Assembly (NCBI RefSeq): GCF_040183065.1
Contig: NW_027185565.1
Coordinates: forward strand, 1,531,501 to 1,595,500
Direction: 5' to 3'
Source: Periplaneta americana
Lineage: Eukaryota > Arthropoda > Insecta > Blattodea > Blattidae
Length of the DNA stretch: 64,000 nucleotides
Both the position numbers and the translations under genes were made by a program. Position 1 is the stretch's first letter. Every line of letters begins with the position of its first letter. The notes beneath the pieces are model-generated. The model did no database searches, was not told where the DNA came from, and saw nothing but the letters and a program-made list of their open reading frames with translations. Positions 44,130-56,804 of the stretch are shown here, piece after piece.

Positions 44130-45913
44130 CAAGGGAACCTTCTATCATTGTGAATTGAAAAGGCAGTAATGCTGTATATTTTTGGAAAGAGGAGGCAAAA
44201 GTAAGTCAGCAGGTGAAATTTTTCCGCCTGAGCTCCATAGGGATAAAAGTTATGGGACTTTAAATTTAACATGACAGTCTGTGGGAAGTGACTCAATGTG
44301 CACACTTAAAGGTTAAAATGAAGTTATTTTTGAAGTCACTGCATTGCAAACGAGATATTCAGCTGTTGTGCATCTGAATTGCAAACATTATGGATTTCGA
44401 TCTTCATGCAATGAAGAAATTCAGGGCGAAAATACTTGCGAAAGCATTTCCTTCATATCTGCCTTCCGCATATTCGCTGAATCAGAAGCATATGATTTGA
44501 TGTTATATGAGTCAGCAGGTTTAATTTTCGGGCACATTTTCTGTGAATCGGCTGACAAAAGATACATTGGGGAGAAGATCTGTCCGTCCATGGAAATGAC
44601 TAGCATAATCATGTAGGAGTACGACGTGGTAGCCTCTGATCCTACTGTGGGTAAAATTTCTTCCCTCCTTTGCAACGTATGGTTCGTCCGGAGTGAATCT
44701 CTTTTTTTCAAATCGACTTTGATCAGTGCTGAGGATCTAGCGAGGAGTGAAGCCACGATCGATGAACAACTGCTTCATCTTCGACACGAAGCTGTCTGAT
44801 TTCTGCTTCATCTCTGTCTCTTTGCTGCGAAGTTTCTAGTCACTTTATGCGCCACAGAACGAGAAACGGTACGATTCCGCTGCTTGAATCTCCATACCCA
44901 CGAGTCAGAAGCTCTGAAGTTACGACGGTTGTCAGGATCAATTTGAGCCTTCACCTGTATGCCCCAAAGCCTGATAGTTCTGTCATGAATGACAGCGTTC
45001 GTACTTGACATTTCTTTGAAATATTGCAGAACCATAGCATTAATGTCAGCCATTCCAGGTTTCTTCTTCTTCCGTTTTTCTTTACTTTTGCATCGTAATC
45101 GTAAAGCATCTTCCGGATGATGAAAAGGAACCGATTTTTTGTACAGAGGTGAAGGATCGTCTCTTTCCGCTGGCTGTATCTTTCGTATAGTCGAGCGATT
45201 TCTGTTTGTAATCGTCGTCGACAACGTTCTAATTTTTTTTAGGAGAGGGACGTAAGAAGACGTGCTAATTTGCGACGATGCGACGTCTTCGTCTCTTCAG
45301 CGTCCTCCCTTTTTGGCGTCTGGTCATTAGTTCGTCTTCTATGTCACCATAATCTTGCTGCCCATCTTCAACGTCCAAATCTGGTGTTTCATCAATAAGA
45401 GCGACGTGTACTTTCCCACGGCCTCCTGTTCGTCTTTTAACTCATTCTTCAACCGATGAAACATTCGGATGAATACGACTGACGATTTAGCGTCACTGGT
45501 GCCAAACTCGTGCACCAGCTTCTGAACCACAACTTTCGGATCCATCCTGTATATTGCAGAAATGAAACGTAAGAGTAGCTGTAACACCAGAATTAGATCG
45601 AGACAGACTTACCTTTCCGTAATATAAGTAGGTGATCGCCTCCTAGCGATAATACGCAGTATTATTTAAAACGCACAACAGCTGTAATATCTCGTTTGGA
45701 ATTCAGTGACTTAAAAAACAACTTCATTTTAATCTTTAAGTGTGCACATTGAGTCACTTCCCAGACTGTCATGTTAAATTTACAGTCCCATAACTTTTGT
45801 TCCTATGGAGCTCAGGCGGAAAAATTTCACCTGATCACTTACTTTTACCTCCTCTTTCCAAAAATACACGGCATTACCGCCTTTTCAATTCACCATGACA
45901 GAAGGTTCCCTTG
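44130..45913 (-). mobile_element. Tc5-type transposon
   Basis: It begins CAAGGGAACCTTCTATCATT and ends with the mirrored AATTCACCATGACAGAAGG TTCCCTTG. The inverted repeats extend about 250 bp (for example CCTGAGCTCCATAGGGATAA against TTGTTCCTATGGAGCTCAGG). The 3-bp duplication TCA at 44127-44129 and 45914-45916 fits the TNA target of Tc5/Tc4-type elements. An unoccupied relative of the target is at 48233-48275 on the minus strand. The length is 1784 bp, probably shortened. Confidence 0.85.
44421..45590 (-). pseudogene. Tc5/CENP-B-type transposase remnants
   Basis: Minus-strand pieces. 45339-45587: an acidic and basic region with MDPKVVVQKLVHEFGTSDAK. 44808-45224: a CENP-B-like helix-turn-helix with INAMVLQYFKEMSSTNAVIH and NFRASDSWVWRFKQRNRTVS (the WxxRFKxRxxI signature). 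44421-44756: DDE-domain-like TSYSYMIMLVISMDGQIFSP MYLL and ADSQKMCPKIK, ending MKEMLSQVFSP, matching the family pattern HSYTIQPxxSADGxLLSPLY...GKxGPxV. The region that should hold the first catalytic Asp is garbled, and the C-terminal catalytic part is missing. The family is inferred from the domain order plus the TNA duplication. Confidence 0.7.
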
Positions 45914-45916
45914 TCA

Positions 45917-46416
45917 GAAGCAAAGTGATACAAGTGACATTTAGTAAGATTTGAGATAAATGATTTTGAAGTTGAAAAGGAAATTAAAAAATCTGTTACA
46001 GGACTATGTTGCGGTAAATTTACAGTTGTATATATTGGTACATATATTTTTTAACTTCTGAATAGAAAGTATCTATTCTAAAACATTTTAATTAAAATGG
46101 TGTCCTAAAGTCACTTGTATTATTTTGTCACGAAAATATTTTTGTGGAGAAGTAATATAAGTGCAACAGTTTTCAGTATTTTTTATTATTTAAAACAAGA
46201 ACAAGAACTTTGCTTACAACATTCAAACATTCTTGTCTTAACAGCATTTGAGCTTTCTGATTATCATATTATAACAAAATGTGTCTGTGTAACCGAAAGA
46301 ATCCCTCAATCAATCTTCTTAACGTATCCAGCTGTTTGCTGACAACATAAAGTCCACCATAGTCTATTCAGTTTTTGTTTTTCATGAGAAGTGAGAGGTA
46401 TTTTGAACGGTGTTTA
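45917..46416. other. No gene seen
   Basis: AT-rich. It may be 3' untranslated sequence of the LINE whose coding end is at 46417 (minus). Confidence 0.4.
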
Positions 46417-47260
46417 TTATAGATCGTTTTGGCTAGTAGCCAGAGTAGTCAATATATACTGCAGAGCTGTGTCTTCTCCAATTGGTATTGATGGTTTTAA
46501 TTTACTTCTTTTGTGGTTTATGGATGGACAGTATAGAAGAATGTGTTCCAGATCTTCATCATGATTATTACACCACAGACAAGTAGGAGTATCAGAAAGG
46601 TGAAATCGGTGTAGGTACAATTGAGTGACAATGTGACCTGTTCTGGCTCTTGTTAAAAATGTTTGAGCATGTCTGGGCAATTTTTTGTACATTTCCAGAT
46701 CATTTCGTTTCTTTTGAACGGACTATAAAATTTTTCCTTTGTCAGAAGAGAACCAATTGTTTATCCGTAAGTTTATAAAATGAGACTTTACTGAAGCAAA
46801 GGCAATAAAATAAAACGAAATAAAATGGATAGAGATATCACTTGAAGAGGTCTTGGTAGCAAATATGTTACCTATTTCGCAACGTTATTGACTTTCTCGT
46901 TTTCAGGTATGCCACAATGACTAGGTATCCATTGAAATGTTATCTCCTTTTGGAATTTTTTTAGTTTAATTAGTTGTTTCTGAATTGGAATAAATCTATG
47001 TAAGTATAGATTTGGTACATAAATTAACTATATTAAATATAGTTTCCTTGTAGTCGGTAAGTATGCATATAGATTTTTCAGAAATTTGAGTAACACACTG
47101 AAGAGCAGCATCAATAGCTAGCAATTCAGTGTCAAGACGGAGGAGGATGAACATGGTATGAAGTAACTGTCTTTATATTTTGGAATATAATACCCTGCTC
47201 CTGATGTCCCATCATCAGAGTTTAGAGATTCATCTGTATAAATTTGAAGATGATCCTTAT
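46417..47260 (-). pseudogene. LINE C-terminus with RNase H and zinc knuckle
   Basis: Minus strand, 5' to 3': TDESLNSDDGTSGAGYYI near 47225, ELLAIDAALQCVTQISEKSI near 47120, ITFQWIPSHCGIPENEKVNN near 46945 (RNase H signature), then RTGHIVTQLYLHRFHLSDTP and CLWCNNHDEDLEHILLYCPS (CX2C...HX4C) ending about 46417. RNase H plus this terminal zinc finger is the layout of I/R1/jockey-group LINE ORF2. Frameshifts separate the pieces. The reverse transcriptase and endonuclease are not visible upstream. Confidence 0.75.
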
Positions 47261-47633
47261 ATGTGCTGCAGAGTAGTTCCATGGCATCTAACTGAAGAAT
47301 GTATGGAGGATAATTTTTGGAATAATTTCCTGGAATTTGAAGGCTATGTTCTGGAATTACCCATTTCCATGGGGGAATTTCACAACTGAAGTGTCTGTGA
47401 TATAGACTGGTATTTCTTCTTTATTTATTTTGTAGAAATTACACATGATATTATCTGACAGTTTGAATAACATCTGAGATCTGGATGAGACTTGCAATTT
47501 TAAAAGTAGTTTTAGATCCTTTTTTAATACATAGTGTCTGATAGGTTGAATATTACATTCAATTTCTAGGGAAACAGTTGATGTGGTTTTTAGTTCTCCG
47601 AAAAAAAAAGAGGGTTAAGAAAATATTTAATTT

Positions 47634-47945
47634 TTAATGTAATTCAGCCTTAGTCGCGTTCATTACGTCACTAGCCTCATTTGAAGAAGTCGCATCTCTC
47701 TCTGCTGCAATATCTATGTTTCTGTCATGAAGTGCATCTGTAGGACTCCTACCGCGAGTAACTCATTCCCTGAACTTTCTCTTCCACGCACTCTTCCACG
47801 TCCTGCAGTCCTCATTATATGCCCATCCTTCATGCTTCAGGTCATCAAATAAAGAGTAGTGTATGGGTGGGATGAATTTCTTTAGCTATTGCAAGTTCCT
47901 CCACTTAGAAAAATTATCCTTATTGTATAGTTGGTCCAGCTCAAT
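47634..47945 (-). pseudogene. Unrecognised coding remnant
   Basis: The minus strand reads ELDQLYNKDNFSKWRNLQ, a stop, then FDDLKHEGWAYNEDCRTWKS AWKRKF, then RGRSPTDALHDRNIDIAAER and a stop at 47634-47636. The amino-acid composition looks coding rather than random (charged, Trp-rich). It lies just upstream of the LINE RNase H remnant on the same strand, but I do not recognise it as part of ORF2. A gag-like or host-derived piece is possible. Confidence 0.35.
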
Positions 47946-48232
47946 GTGTGTAGGCATTCCATGAAGATAATTCGAATATGTAATTTGTTACCTCTCTCCA
48001 TTGTGGCAAATGAATTAGTCACAAACAGAAGAAACGCAACAACACTATGTAAACAATGCACTTGTATTAGTTTGCCTCTCAGTCAAAACTCTGTATGCAT
48101 TGTAATGTAAGAGTAAGGTCAATATGGAGCAGCAGTGACTGGAACTACACTTACAGTATATTACTTTTTCTCTGAACAGAAGTGACGTTAAAGATTTAGA
48201 ATATACACTTATCTCAATTTAAAAAAAAAAAA

Positions 48233-48275
48233 AAAATGTCATTTGTAGCACTTTGCTTCTGAGTGCCTCATATGT
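48233..48275 (-). repeat. Unoccupied paralogue of the Tc5 target site
   Basis: Reversed, it reads CATATGAGGCACTCAGAAGC followed by AAAGTGCTACAAATGACATT, equal to the two flanks of the Tc5 element joined with a single TCA. Confidence 0.7.
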
Positions 48276-48279
48276 TATT

Positions 48280-50090
48280 ATTGTGTTATGCGACATTAGA
48301 CAGGAAATTATCCCTATTGATTTTGTTTAACAGCAACCTCACATGTCAATAATGAATAAAATGAATCTTCTGCAGAACCATCTTATGTCAAGTCATGGAT
48401 ACAAACTTTACAACAAGAGATTGAAATAACTACTTGTGTCAGATATTGGTTTGTTATGGTGATGTTAAAATATTTTTTTCTCTCTCATAAATTTCAATAT
48501 TTTGACATACGAGGTTACTGTTCAATACCATCGCTATGTAAATTTCAGCAATATATTACTTTTCCTGTTAAGATTACCAACATCTCCTGAAATTGATCAT
48601 GTGATAAATAAGTGGCCTACAGACAACTCAATGCTAGAACTGGCTCAATTTTGACAAACGTGAAATTATATAAGTACAATAGTAGATAAAGTTACCGATA
48701 TGTGATTATCCCCACACCCCTGACGAAAGTTGGATAACATTTGGAGTAAAAGATAAGCCATCTTTTTCATCCTGTTTGATTTACGTACTCTTCCGGATTC
48801 CTTATTTTCGGAGACGAATTAAGTTCTTCAATTGTGCCACTTAAGGGTATGTTTTACTTCTTGTTCCCTTACGAAACAGGTAGAAATCATGAGTGATCTT
48901 CAACGAATGGACGTGTTTTGTCAGATGTATCTCAGGAATAGACAAGACAATGCCCTAAATGTCAGCACATTTATGTACTAATCCAGGCCTAGGAATCCCC
49001 ATTATTACCAATATTTCTTCTTCAACATATAATAATGCATAAATAAGTTATTGTATGTAAAATAGTACCCAGGACGTTTATACGGGATATGAATTCACAG
49101 TACATTGGACACTAGGTTGGTATTTATTACATAACATATTGTAGAGTCAGAAATCTCATAAGGCTCCATTGTGCTTCATATATCCGTGCACGCTAAACAT
49201 AATTATAGCGATTCTTTTTAATTGACCAATGTGTAATGTCACATTCTGTGAAAAATTGTCACATTAGAAATGAAACGACATGATGCTCGTTATGCGTGAG
49301 AGGGAAAGTAGGGGCGGAGACTTGTGAGAGCTCCCTCCCGCATGGCCTATCTCAAGGCTCGAAGTCAGAGAATAACCCCCTCCCCAAGTACAACATTGAA
49401 TTTTCCAGTACTCTGCGCATCTCTCTGAGCAGTATCAGGTCGTTTTACGAGCACTGTACATTCCAGTCTATCATGTAAGGATCTGGGGATAATCAGAGTA
49501 GGAAATTTCGAAGTAGCAGCACATATTATAGAACATTTCCAAAATACTATACTTCAACAGTTAGACGTTAAAATGCAGTTAAAAGTTCGTGTTGCATAAT
49601 TGGTATTATAATCATTCCGATGAAGGTGAGAGTAATCTGGGCATTGATTCTCTTTATCATAGAAATTGAACATCACTGCACTTCAAGACATTCTGCATTT
49701 CCAAAAGAAAGGCAGTTTCCAGAATTGATGGCAGTAATTGTATTAAGGCTGGGAAACTGCACAAGAGTAATGTTGTAAACAGCAATAATCGAAGATATTA
49801 CTGACTGTACAATACAATAATCAACACTTGTTTGTAAATCTCATTTTTAATGTAAAAAATACATTATACAAGCATCAGCCAAATCCTTTATGACTATACA
49901 AATTACACAAATTTAATTTCACAAAACTGATTACATTATGTTTCTTAATTAATAACATGTACCACCGTCTGTCTACGTAATAATTCAGTGCATCGTGCAT
50001 ACACTAGCAACGAAGTATAAAAAACTTATTATTTTTATTAATTAGTACCATATACCTCCACCATCTAGAAAATAATATTCACTAGGCTAT

Positions 50091-50132
<42 letters not shown>

Positions 50133-53009
50133 AGCAAAGCAGTAACAAAAAATTGATTATAATATTTTTTTAATTAATAGCTTACACCACCATCCGTCTA
50201 AAAAAATTAAGTATAAGCTTAGGCGTATCGTGCAGCATATACCAGCAACGAACGCCTTAGATTTGTTTCAATCCCTCATTCTAAGAGTATGTTTAAGTAA
50301 ATATAAACAAACAAAACTACTTAAAAAACAATACTACAATAGCAATTTCAGTACACTTTGAATTGGAGTAACTCAAACAAGCAAAGAACACCTTACGTTC
50401 ATGTTTTCATAACTCATTCCAGATTTACAAGCTGACATGGAATTTTAGGGTAACTGGCGTGAACATCAATTATTATTAATACAGGAAGCTGAGAATAAAA
50501 TTTAAAATTCGAGAAGGCAGTTGGAGGATGAGATAAGAGATAATTGTAACAGTGTTAAGGGAAAATCCTGGTTTGTCAGTGCTGAGGCGTGTGAAGCTAC
50601 AAGGAAAGAAAGAGTGACGATTTCCCTGTTGACTTTTAATCCTCCTGCTAAAATTGGAATGCAGAATTTCAGTAAGTTCTGTTACTCCCCTCTAACCTCT
50701 GTGTGAAGCGTTCCATCTCTGCTTACAAACTGAAATTCACTGATAAACTCAGCTTCACTGTGTATAATTTCGAAACGATGAATGATATGGATCACATAGC
50801 AAATTTTGAATAAAAATGTTGTAATTTTTTATTTCTGTATAAATTGAAACAAAACTTTTGAGGATCTGTTTTACTAATTTAAATGTCTATATAACATATT
50901 ACTATTTCACAAACTCATTTTATGTGCCTAAACACACACTTTTTTAGTCATGAAAGTCCCAGCCCAATTTACAAGTAATTATTCACAAAGCAATGTCACT
51001 GCAAATTAACTGTACTACAATAGCAACTACAGTATACTTGGAAATTAATGTAACTTAAACAAAGAACAACTTAAATTCATGTTTACATCACTCAATATAA
51101 AGTCATGAGTAAACACACATAGCACAATGCGACTATAAGTTAATTATAAAAGCATCACCATACTATTTGAAATTAATATAACATAAACATTAAATAAACG
51201 TATATAATACAAATTGGTTGCAATCAGAGTGCTCCAGTTGACTCTGTAACACAAGAAGCAGATTCTTCATCACCTCCAAACGTTTTAACGGCAATAATTA
51301 GGCCTATTTCTTATAAATCAGAGTGCAGGAAGCACAGCCTCATAATAATTGTTAGCACAGGCAGACGAATGTCTTGTTTGCTTACAGATATAAATTTATA
51401 AATTTTCAATTACATTTCAAGTCCTATTTGAATGCTTTCAGCCTTGAATTTTACATGCAGAATAACAACGGAATTTGGAATTGGAGCCAAAGGAGCTCCT
51501 CTGCAATCCGACTGTTATTTTTCACGAGACAAAGACGATATTCTCGCCTAAAAGCAACATTTAAGTGGATGGTAGTTGATTTCAAATAAACAAATAATAA
51601 TTAATTTGTATTATTTCTTCATTTTTTCAGAGAAATAAATAAAAACATTCTTCATAATTTGATCTCAAATTATTTAAAACGTTAAGATGATTCCAAGATG
51701 ATTGTGAGATTTCAAATAATCGCATGTGACCTCATGATCAATATATTTCTCACGTATTAATTGAATAATTAATTAATTAGCTTATTGATTTGTTTATTTA
51801 TTTATTCATTCATTCATATATACGATGGTATTCAAAATGCATATTTATTTTCCAATCACGATGTGTTGCGGGTTGCATCGTTCTCCCGCTAACGCTCAAG
51901 AAGCGCTAAGTATTAGGCCTACAGAAATTCAAGTGAACATTTTCCTGGACAGGTGCTCACTTAAATGTTCCACGTTAAATATACAAAAAAGATGTAAATG
52001 CAAGAATTTCTCAAGTCGATATCAGATTTTTAGCATCTTACCAACTGCCCTCTTCATTAGCATATAATTCATCTAAAAATGCATCCTGTATTACTAAAAT
52101 TGAAAAAGAACAGTTGGACGTAAGGTATTACAACAATTTCTCAATTAAATATTCGGTTTTAATTACTGATAGGCTATGTGCAAAAACAGAGAGGTTATTT
52201 AAAAGGTTAAGACTTAAATGTTTTTTCCTCCTCCATTGTCTTCAAAGTCACAGCAAGTAATTGTTTTTACGTGATATTTAATAAGTTATAATATCTGTAC
52301 GTCTTAGCGTCAACAGTAGAAAAGCTGTATTATTATGGTGTAAGGCTTACGTAAGATTTCAGGATATTAAAATTCAACTTCCATATATATGTTTCACACA
52401 CATCTTTCCACTTGAAATCGCCACTAATGTTTACAAGACATTAAATTTTGTCGAATATAAGCTTTACATTAATGTGTAGAAATATTTTCCACATTAAAAA
52501 TAATTTTTATGACTAGTAACGCCTTCAAAACAAGGTTACTAATAATACGCAATGCAAACATAACAATGTTGTGAGTCACGCATATGACAATGAATTAGAG
52601 AGAACATATCACGCAATAGCTTCTCCAACCACACATATTAATTACTATTGTCCGGATATTCGGTAAAATATATTGTAAAATTTAGTGCCGCGTCAGCTCC
52701 GAAGAAATTCATGAGTCAGTTTTCAGCAGAAATACATTGTACATGAGTACTCTGTCACTCCATAGGCCTATGAGTCATCCGCTCTCTTCTTCACAGGACA
52801 TCAACATGGAACGGTGCAACAGGAAACCTGTAAAGAAAAAGAAAGACGTACATTACTTTTATCCTTTCTCTGCTTTACCTTTCGATTATTTGTTTTGTCA
52901 TCATCTGCCGAACATTTTACGTAATAGCCTATAGAGAGATTCTTCTAAACATCATCTCCGTTCAACATCTATTTACAGGATTCAACAAAGATCTGTTTTC
53001 AGAAAATGG
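48280..53009. other. Long AT-rich stretch, no gene
   Basis: Only short frames without recognised similarity (for example 50521-50706, 51374-51589). A GC-richer patch lies at 49290-49490. Simple repeats: (TA)n at 50094-50130 and TTTATTTA/ATTC runs at 51780-51825. Confidence 0.55.
50094..50130. repeat. (TA)n microsatellite
   Basis: About 18 uninterrupted TA units. Confidence 0.95.
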
Positions 53010-53345
53010 GAGGGGTGATAGTAGGATAATAAAAATAAAGTGCATAAAATTTGCTTATAATACGGCATTGGCGTTGGAAGAGGAGATGAAGGGATATGCT
53101 AATAGCTGTGAGCAGTATGGGATGAAGATAAATGCAGACAAAACGAAAATCATGGTTATCGGAAGAAAAATAAAGGCGGTAGGTGTGCGAATTGGAATTG
53201 AGACAATACAACAAGCGGGAAGCTTCAAATACTTAGGGTGTACTATGAATATTAACATGAGCTGCTGCCAGAAAGTCGAAAGGAGTACAGCAATGGTAAA
53301 GGAAGCTTCTAATGAAAAATGAGCATTATCACCAGACGTTTTCAA
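53010..53345 (+). pseudogene. RTE-like reverse transcriptase fragment
   Basis: SCEQYGMKINADKTKIMVIG and IQQAGSFKYLGCTMNINMSC, then MVKEASNEK. This is the stretch just after the catalytic box of RTE LINEs (YGMKIN..KTK.M, FKYLG). A degraded IKFAYNTALAL upstream occupies the place of the FADD box. It is a short internal fragment without ends. Confidence 0.75.
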
Positions 53346-54207
53346 ATAGAACAAAGAGACTAGTTAAGATGTAGACATACAGTACCGGTGCATGTGGGAA
53401 AACTGCTTCGTTCACTGAAGTGTGAACTGTTAACTTGCAACTTGCTCGATTTACACCTAGCTAGTATTCAAAGTAACCAAACGTAGGTCTCTAATTATTG
53501 ATATATTTAAAGGCGAATTAGGTTATACAGTACTCGCAAATCGGCGACTAGTACTCTTCGTGTGGTTTTTCACAGTTACTTAGGCAGATGCCGGGTTGGA
53601 ATTTTTATTACCACGGTTCATTTTCCCTTCCCCTCCCGTGTAGAAAGGGAATTTAGATTTCATATCATATCGTTCATCATCTTCATCTCATTCAATAACC
53701 ATATTCAGGCCAAGACGCATGTCTTCATCCGCTTACAGGAGGGCGCGTCCTCTCCGCAACTGTTCCTGGGTTCCCAGCCTTCCGCAATACCTCTGTCAGG
53801 ATTCGTTCCTTAAGAGCACTTCCAAGGGCGCTTCGACAACTTGGAATGGCCGTTGGAATAGATCCTGTGATGCTTAGTCACTTGCCGGTATGAACGTATA
53901 GCGGGGGGAAAATAGAAGGCCCCCATTGGATGAGCGAGTGAGGGGTCACATGCTGCCGGTGGGCTGGTACACCTTCAAACTCATTCATCCAGTAATATTC
54001 GGGGTGCACAATAGGCCTCAGTATTGCCGACGTACAAAGAGTCGTCCTAACCCGCCCGTGGCCACCGTGACTTAACCTAACCCTAACTCTAGTACTCATC
54101 ACAATCCGGCGAGGCTGTTGTGTATCACCTCATAATAACATTTGGGAATAGGACTGTAGACAAATACCGCTCAATCTTTTGCTCTCGTTTTAATAAGGAT
54201 AATAATA

Positions 54208-54254
<47 letters not shown>

Positions 54255-55429
54255 CTTGAACACACACGCCGAAAGAGTCATACAGAGTTGAAAACTGTAA
54301 ATAAAAGAACTGAAAATAAATGAAGCTGACCTCAAATTCTTCTAAGACTTTTCTAAGATTCCCAATTAAGACTAGGGACGCGGCGACATAATGCGACCTA
54401 CCGACAATAAAAAAGGAATAAAACATATTCTCAGGACGCCAGGATGTAAAATGTTTGACCGTGTTTTAAGCTATAGTTGTAGCAGCCACTGAAGCGTGAA
54501 ATGTAATGGCGATATGGTTCATAAGTACAAAGACAATTGCTTTTCTTTTATGAGGCTCGCTCATGAGGGAACATAGATGTCGGACTTTTATAGTTTCTTC
54601 CCCCTCTGCCTTCAAATTTTAAAGCTCAAAACTTCCCGACGCAGCATCATCGTGTCGCACATATGCAACGACTAAAGTCGTACTAAAATATATCGTCAAA
54701 ATAATTTTTATATCAAGCAGATCCAGAATTGCGATTTGACGTTACTCGTATTACTTAATGAAAGTAGACTGGTGTTAGTTTTATGAACGGAAAAAGCTCA
54801 CTTAGAATATATTTTCAAGTTTGTTTTATGCAGTAGTGTGAATATAAAACACAATCTGAAATTGGGGTAAAATAAACGAACGTTAAACTTCACTTCAATG
54901 AAACTTACAAGATTTCAAGGAAATAATCATTTGGCTAACAATTTCTAGTAATTTCTTAATACATCATACGTGCTGCGCAATAATTGAGTTCAGTTATTGT
55001 CATGCTGTGAATGAAATTAACTTTAGAGGTTTTTTCTAGATCTTACATTTACATAAACTGAACCATATAATTTGTACTAATTGAAGAAGATGAACCTTAA
55101 TTCTATAGGTTGCATACGAAAGATTAACTACAATCATACAAACTACTCGTAAGTATTGACTACGCTCAAAAATCACATGTTTGAAATAGATGTACATAGT
55201 GGCTTTTTCGCCATGCCATGTTCACTAAATGAAAGATCTTACATTATACTGTATCAATAACTGTGCGGATTAAGATAGAAAACAAAGAGAAAAACAATTT
55301 GAAGGCAATAAGGGATGGAAGCACACCTAACGTTTTTGTGGAAATAATGTTTTCTTAGTGAATGAAATTGCTGACAAGTTTGTATAATTTATTTGGAAGC
55401 ACAAATGACAAAAAATGAATTAATAGTTG
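53346..55429. other. No gene seen
   Basis: A GC-richer patch at 53570-54110 includes ATGCCGGGTTGGAATTTTTA and a CCTTCCCCTCCC run reminiscent of a widespread insect repeat tail, from memory and weak. The frame at 53878-54102 (minus) is unrecognised. (AAT)n lies at 54200-54254. Confidence 0.45.
54200..54254. repeat. (AAT)n microsatellite
   Basis: About 18 units, one with a G interruption. It produces an artificial poly-Asn or poly-Tyr frame. Confidence 0.95.
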
Positions 55430-55800
55430 AAGTAGAGAATAGGATATAGGCAGCAAACAGAGGACATGATGCAATACTTCCCATATTAAAGAGTCAGTCA
55501 GCATACAGACAATCTAAAATCAGGATCTACTAGGCCTTCAGTGCAGAAATTAGCAAACGACTGACAGTTTTTGAAAGAAATACACTGGAAAAATTGGGTG
55601 CCATAAATTCAATGACAATTTTAGAATTAAAAACAAATTCATGCAAATATACCGAATGGCGTACAAAAACTACAGAGTCAAACATAGGATACCATACTGC
55701 TTAAACTGAAGATAGGACTTACATCCGGCGAACAATAGGTGAGGAAATATTGACACAAATCTTAGACTTTCAAATGGAACCAGAGAAAAGATGATAAGAC
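55430..55800 (+). pseudogene. LINE RT C-terminal fragment, copy 1
   Basis: Reads EVENRI, a stop, AANRGHDAILPILKSQSAYR QSKIRIY, then FERNTLEKLGAINS and IKNKFMQIYRMAYKNYRVK in shifting frames. This is the connection region of RTE LINEs (RIxAANRAYYALxPLLKS) with an internal deletion. It pairs with a related fragment at 56010. Confidence 0.55.
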
Positions 55801-56009
55801 TATTTAAAGTATATTAATCATGTAGAATCAATCATTTAGATGTTAGAAAATGCCGCCTGCCATGTAGATGCATACTCCTGTACCCGGTGCAGATTATTGT
55901 CAGTAAGTGCAGCCAAGGCTCCAGGCTGTGTAGCTGTACATAGCTTGCTTGACGTTTGGAGGCTCTCGGTACACAGTTCCTTAAATATACTCATAAAATG
56001 AAATATGAA

Positions 56010-56255
56010 TAGTAGAAGTGGAGAATAGGATATCGGCAGCAAACACAGCAAATTACGCACTAACTACTTCCCATATTAAAGAGCCAATCAGCATCCAGGG
56101 AATATCAATTCTGGAACTATAGACGTCAATAAGACCTATCATATCCTAACATACGAAACAGAGACATAGACGTTTAGTGCAGAAAGTAGCATATAGGCCT
56201 AGTTACCTTAACTTCAAGACCTCTTAAGGAAATAAAACAAGATTTTACAGTACAG
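56010..56255 (+). pseudogene. LINE RT C-terminal fragment, copy 2
   Basis: GTGGAGAATAGGATATCGGC with AGCAAACACAG and CTTCCCATATTAAAGAGCCA repeats the layout of 55430-55530. Coding sense: VENRISAANTANYALTTSHI KE. Heavily decayed. Confidence 0.55.
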
Positions 56256-56804
56256 AATAAATTCAATTTATTTTGAATAATAAATGGGTTGGTTGGTTTT
56301 ATGCAACATTAGTCTGTATACTTTTGATTTAAAGCTTTTTGTGCTAACTTCTGCTCTGTACCTAAATTTTTGGGTCAATTAAGAGTTTTTAATGCTTATT
56401 TCTGCGAAAGGACGGTGAGTTACGTGTCCTTGGATTTTAATAATAGGAAACATATTTACAGATTATTTTATTTTACAATAACACATTATTTCCAATATAA
56501 AGAATGTCGTGTTTTTAGCAGGCTTCACCACCGTGTAAGTCACAAGTCTTTTTAGAAAATATTTATTTTTCCTCTCTTTCCTCTAAGAGGAACAACTTTT
56601 TAATCAGTTTTATTTAAGAAAGCTTTGTATTCCAATATTATTAAAAATTAAAATACACTTTTGAAAGCCTTAAAATTGAATTAATATCTCGAAGTTGAAA
56701 ATTTGCTTTTGTAAGTGTAGTGCACAATCAACACAATAAGAAATTTATTGTACAAAATTTTCATAGAAAGAATTAACATCCTTAGTCAAGATCTTTTTTT
56801 TAAG

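Noticed and set aside
54073-54090. AACCTAACCCTAAC, telomere-like
   Set aside because: Too short and irregular to be the insect TTAGG telomere repeat.
54120-54426. Frames with long Asn or Tyr runs
   Set aside because: They are translations of the (AAT)n microsatellite.
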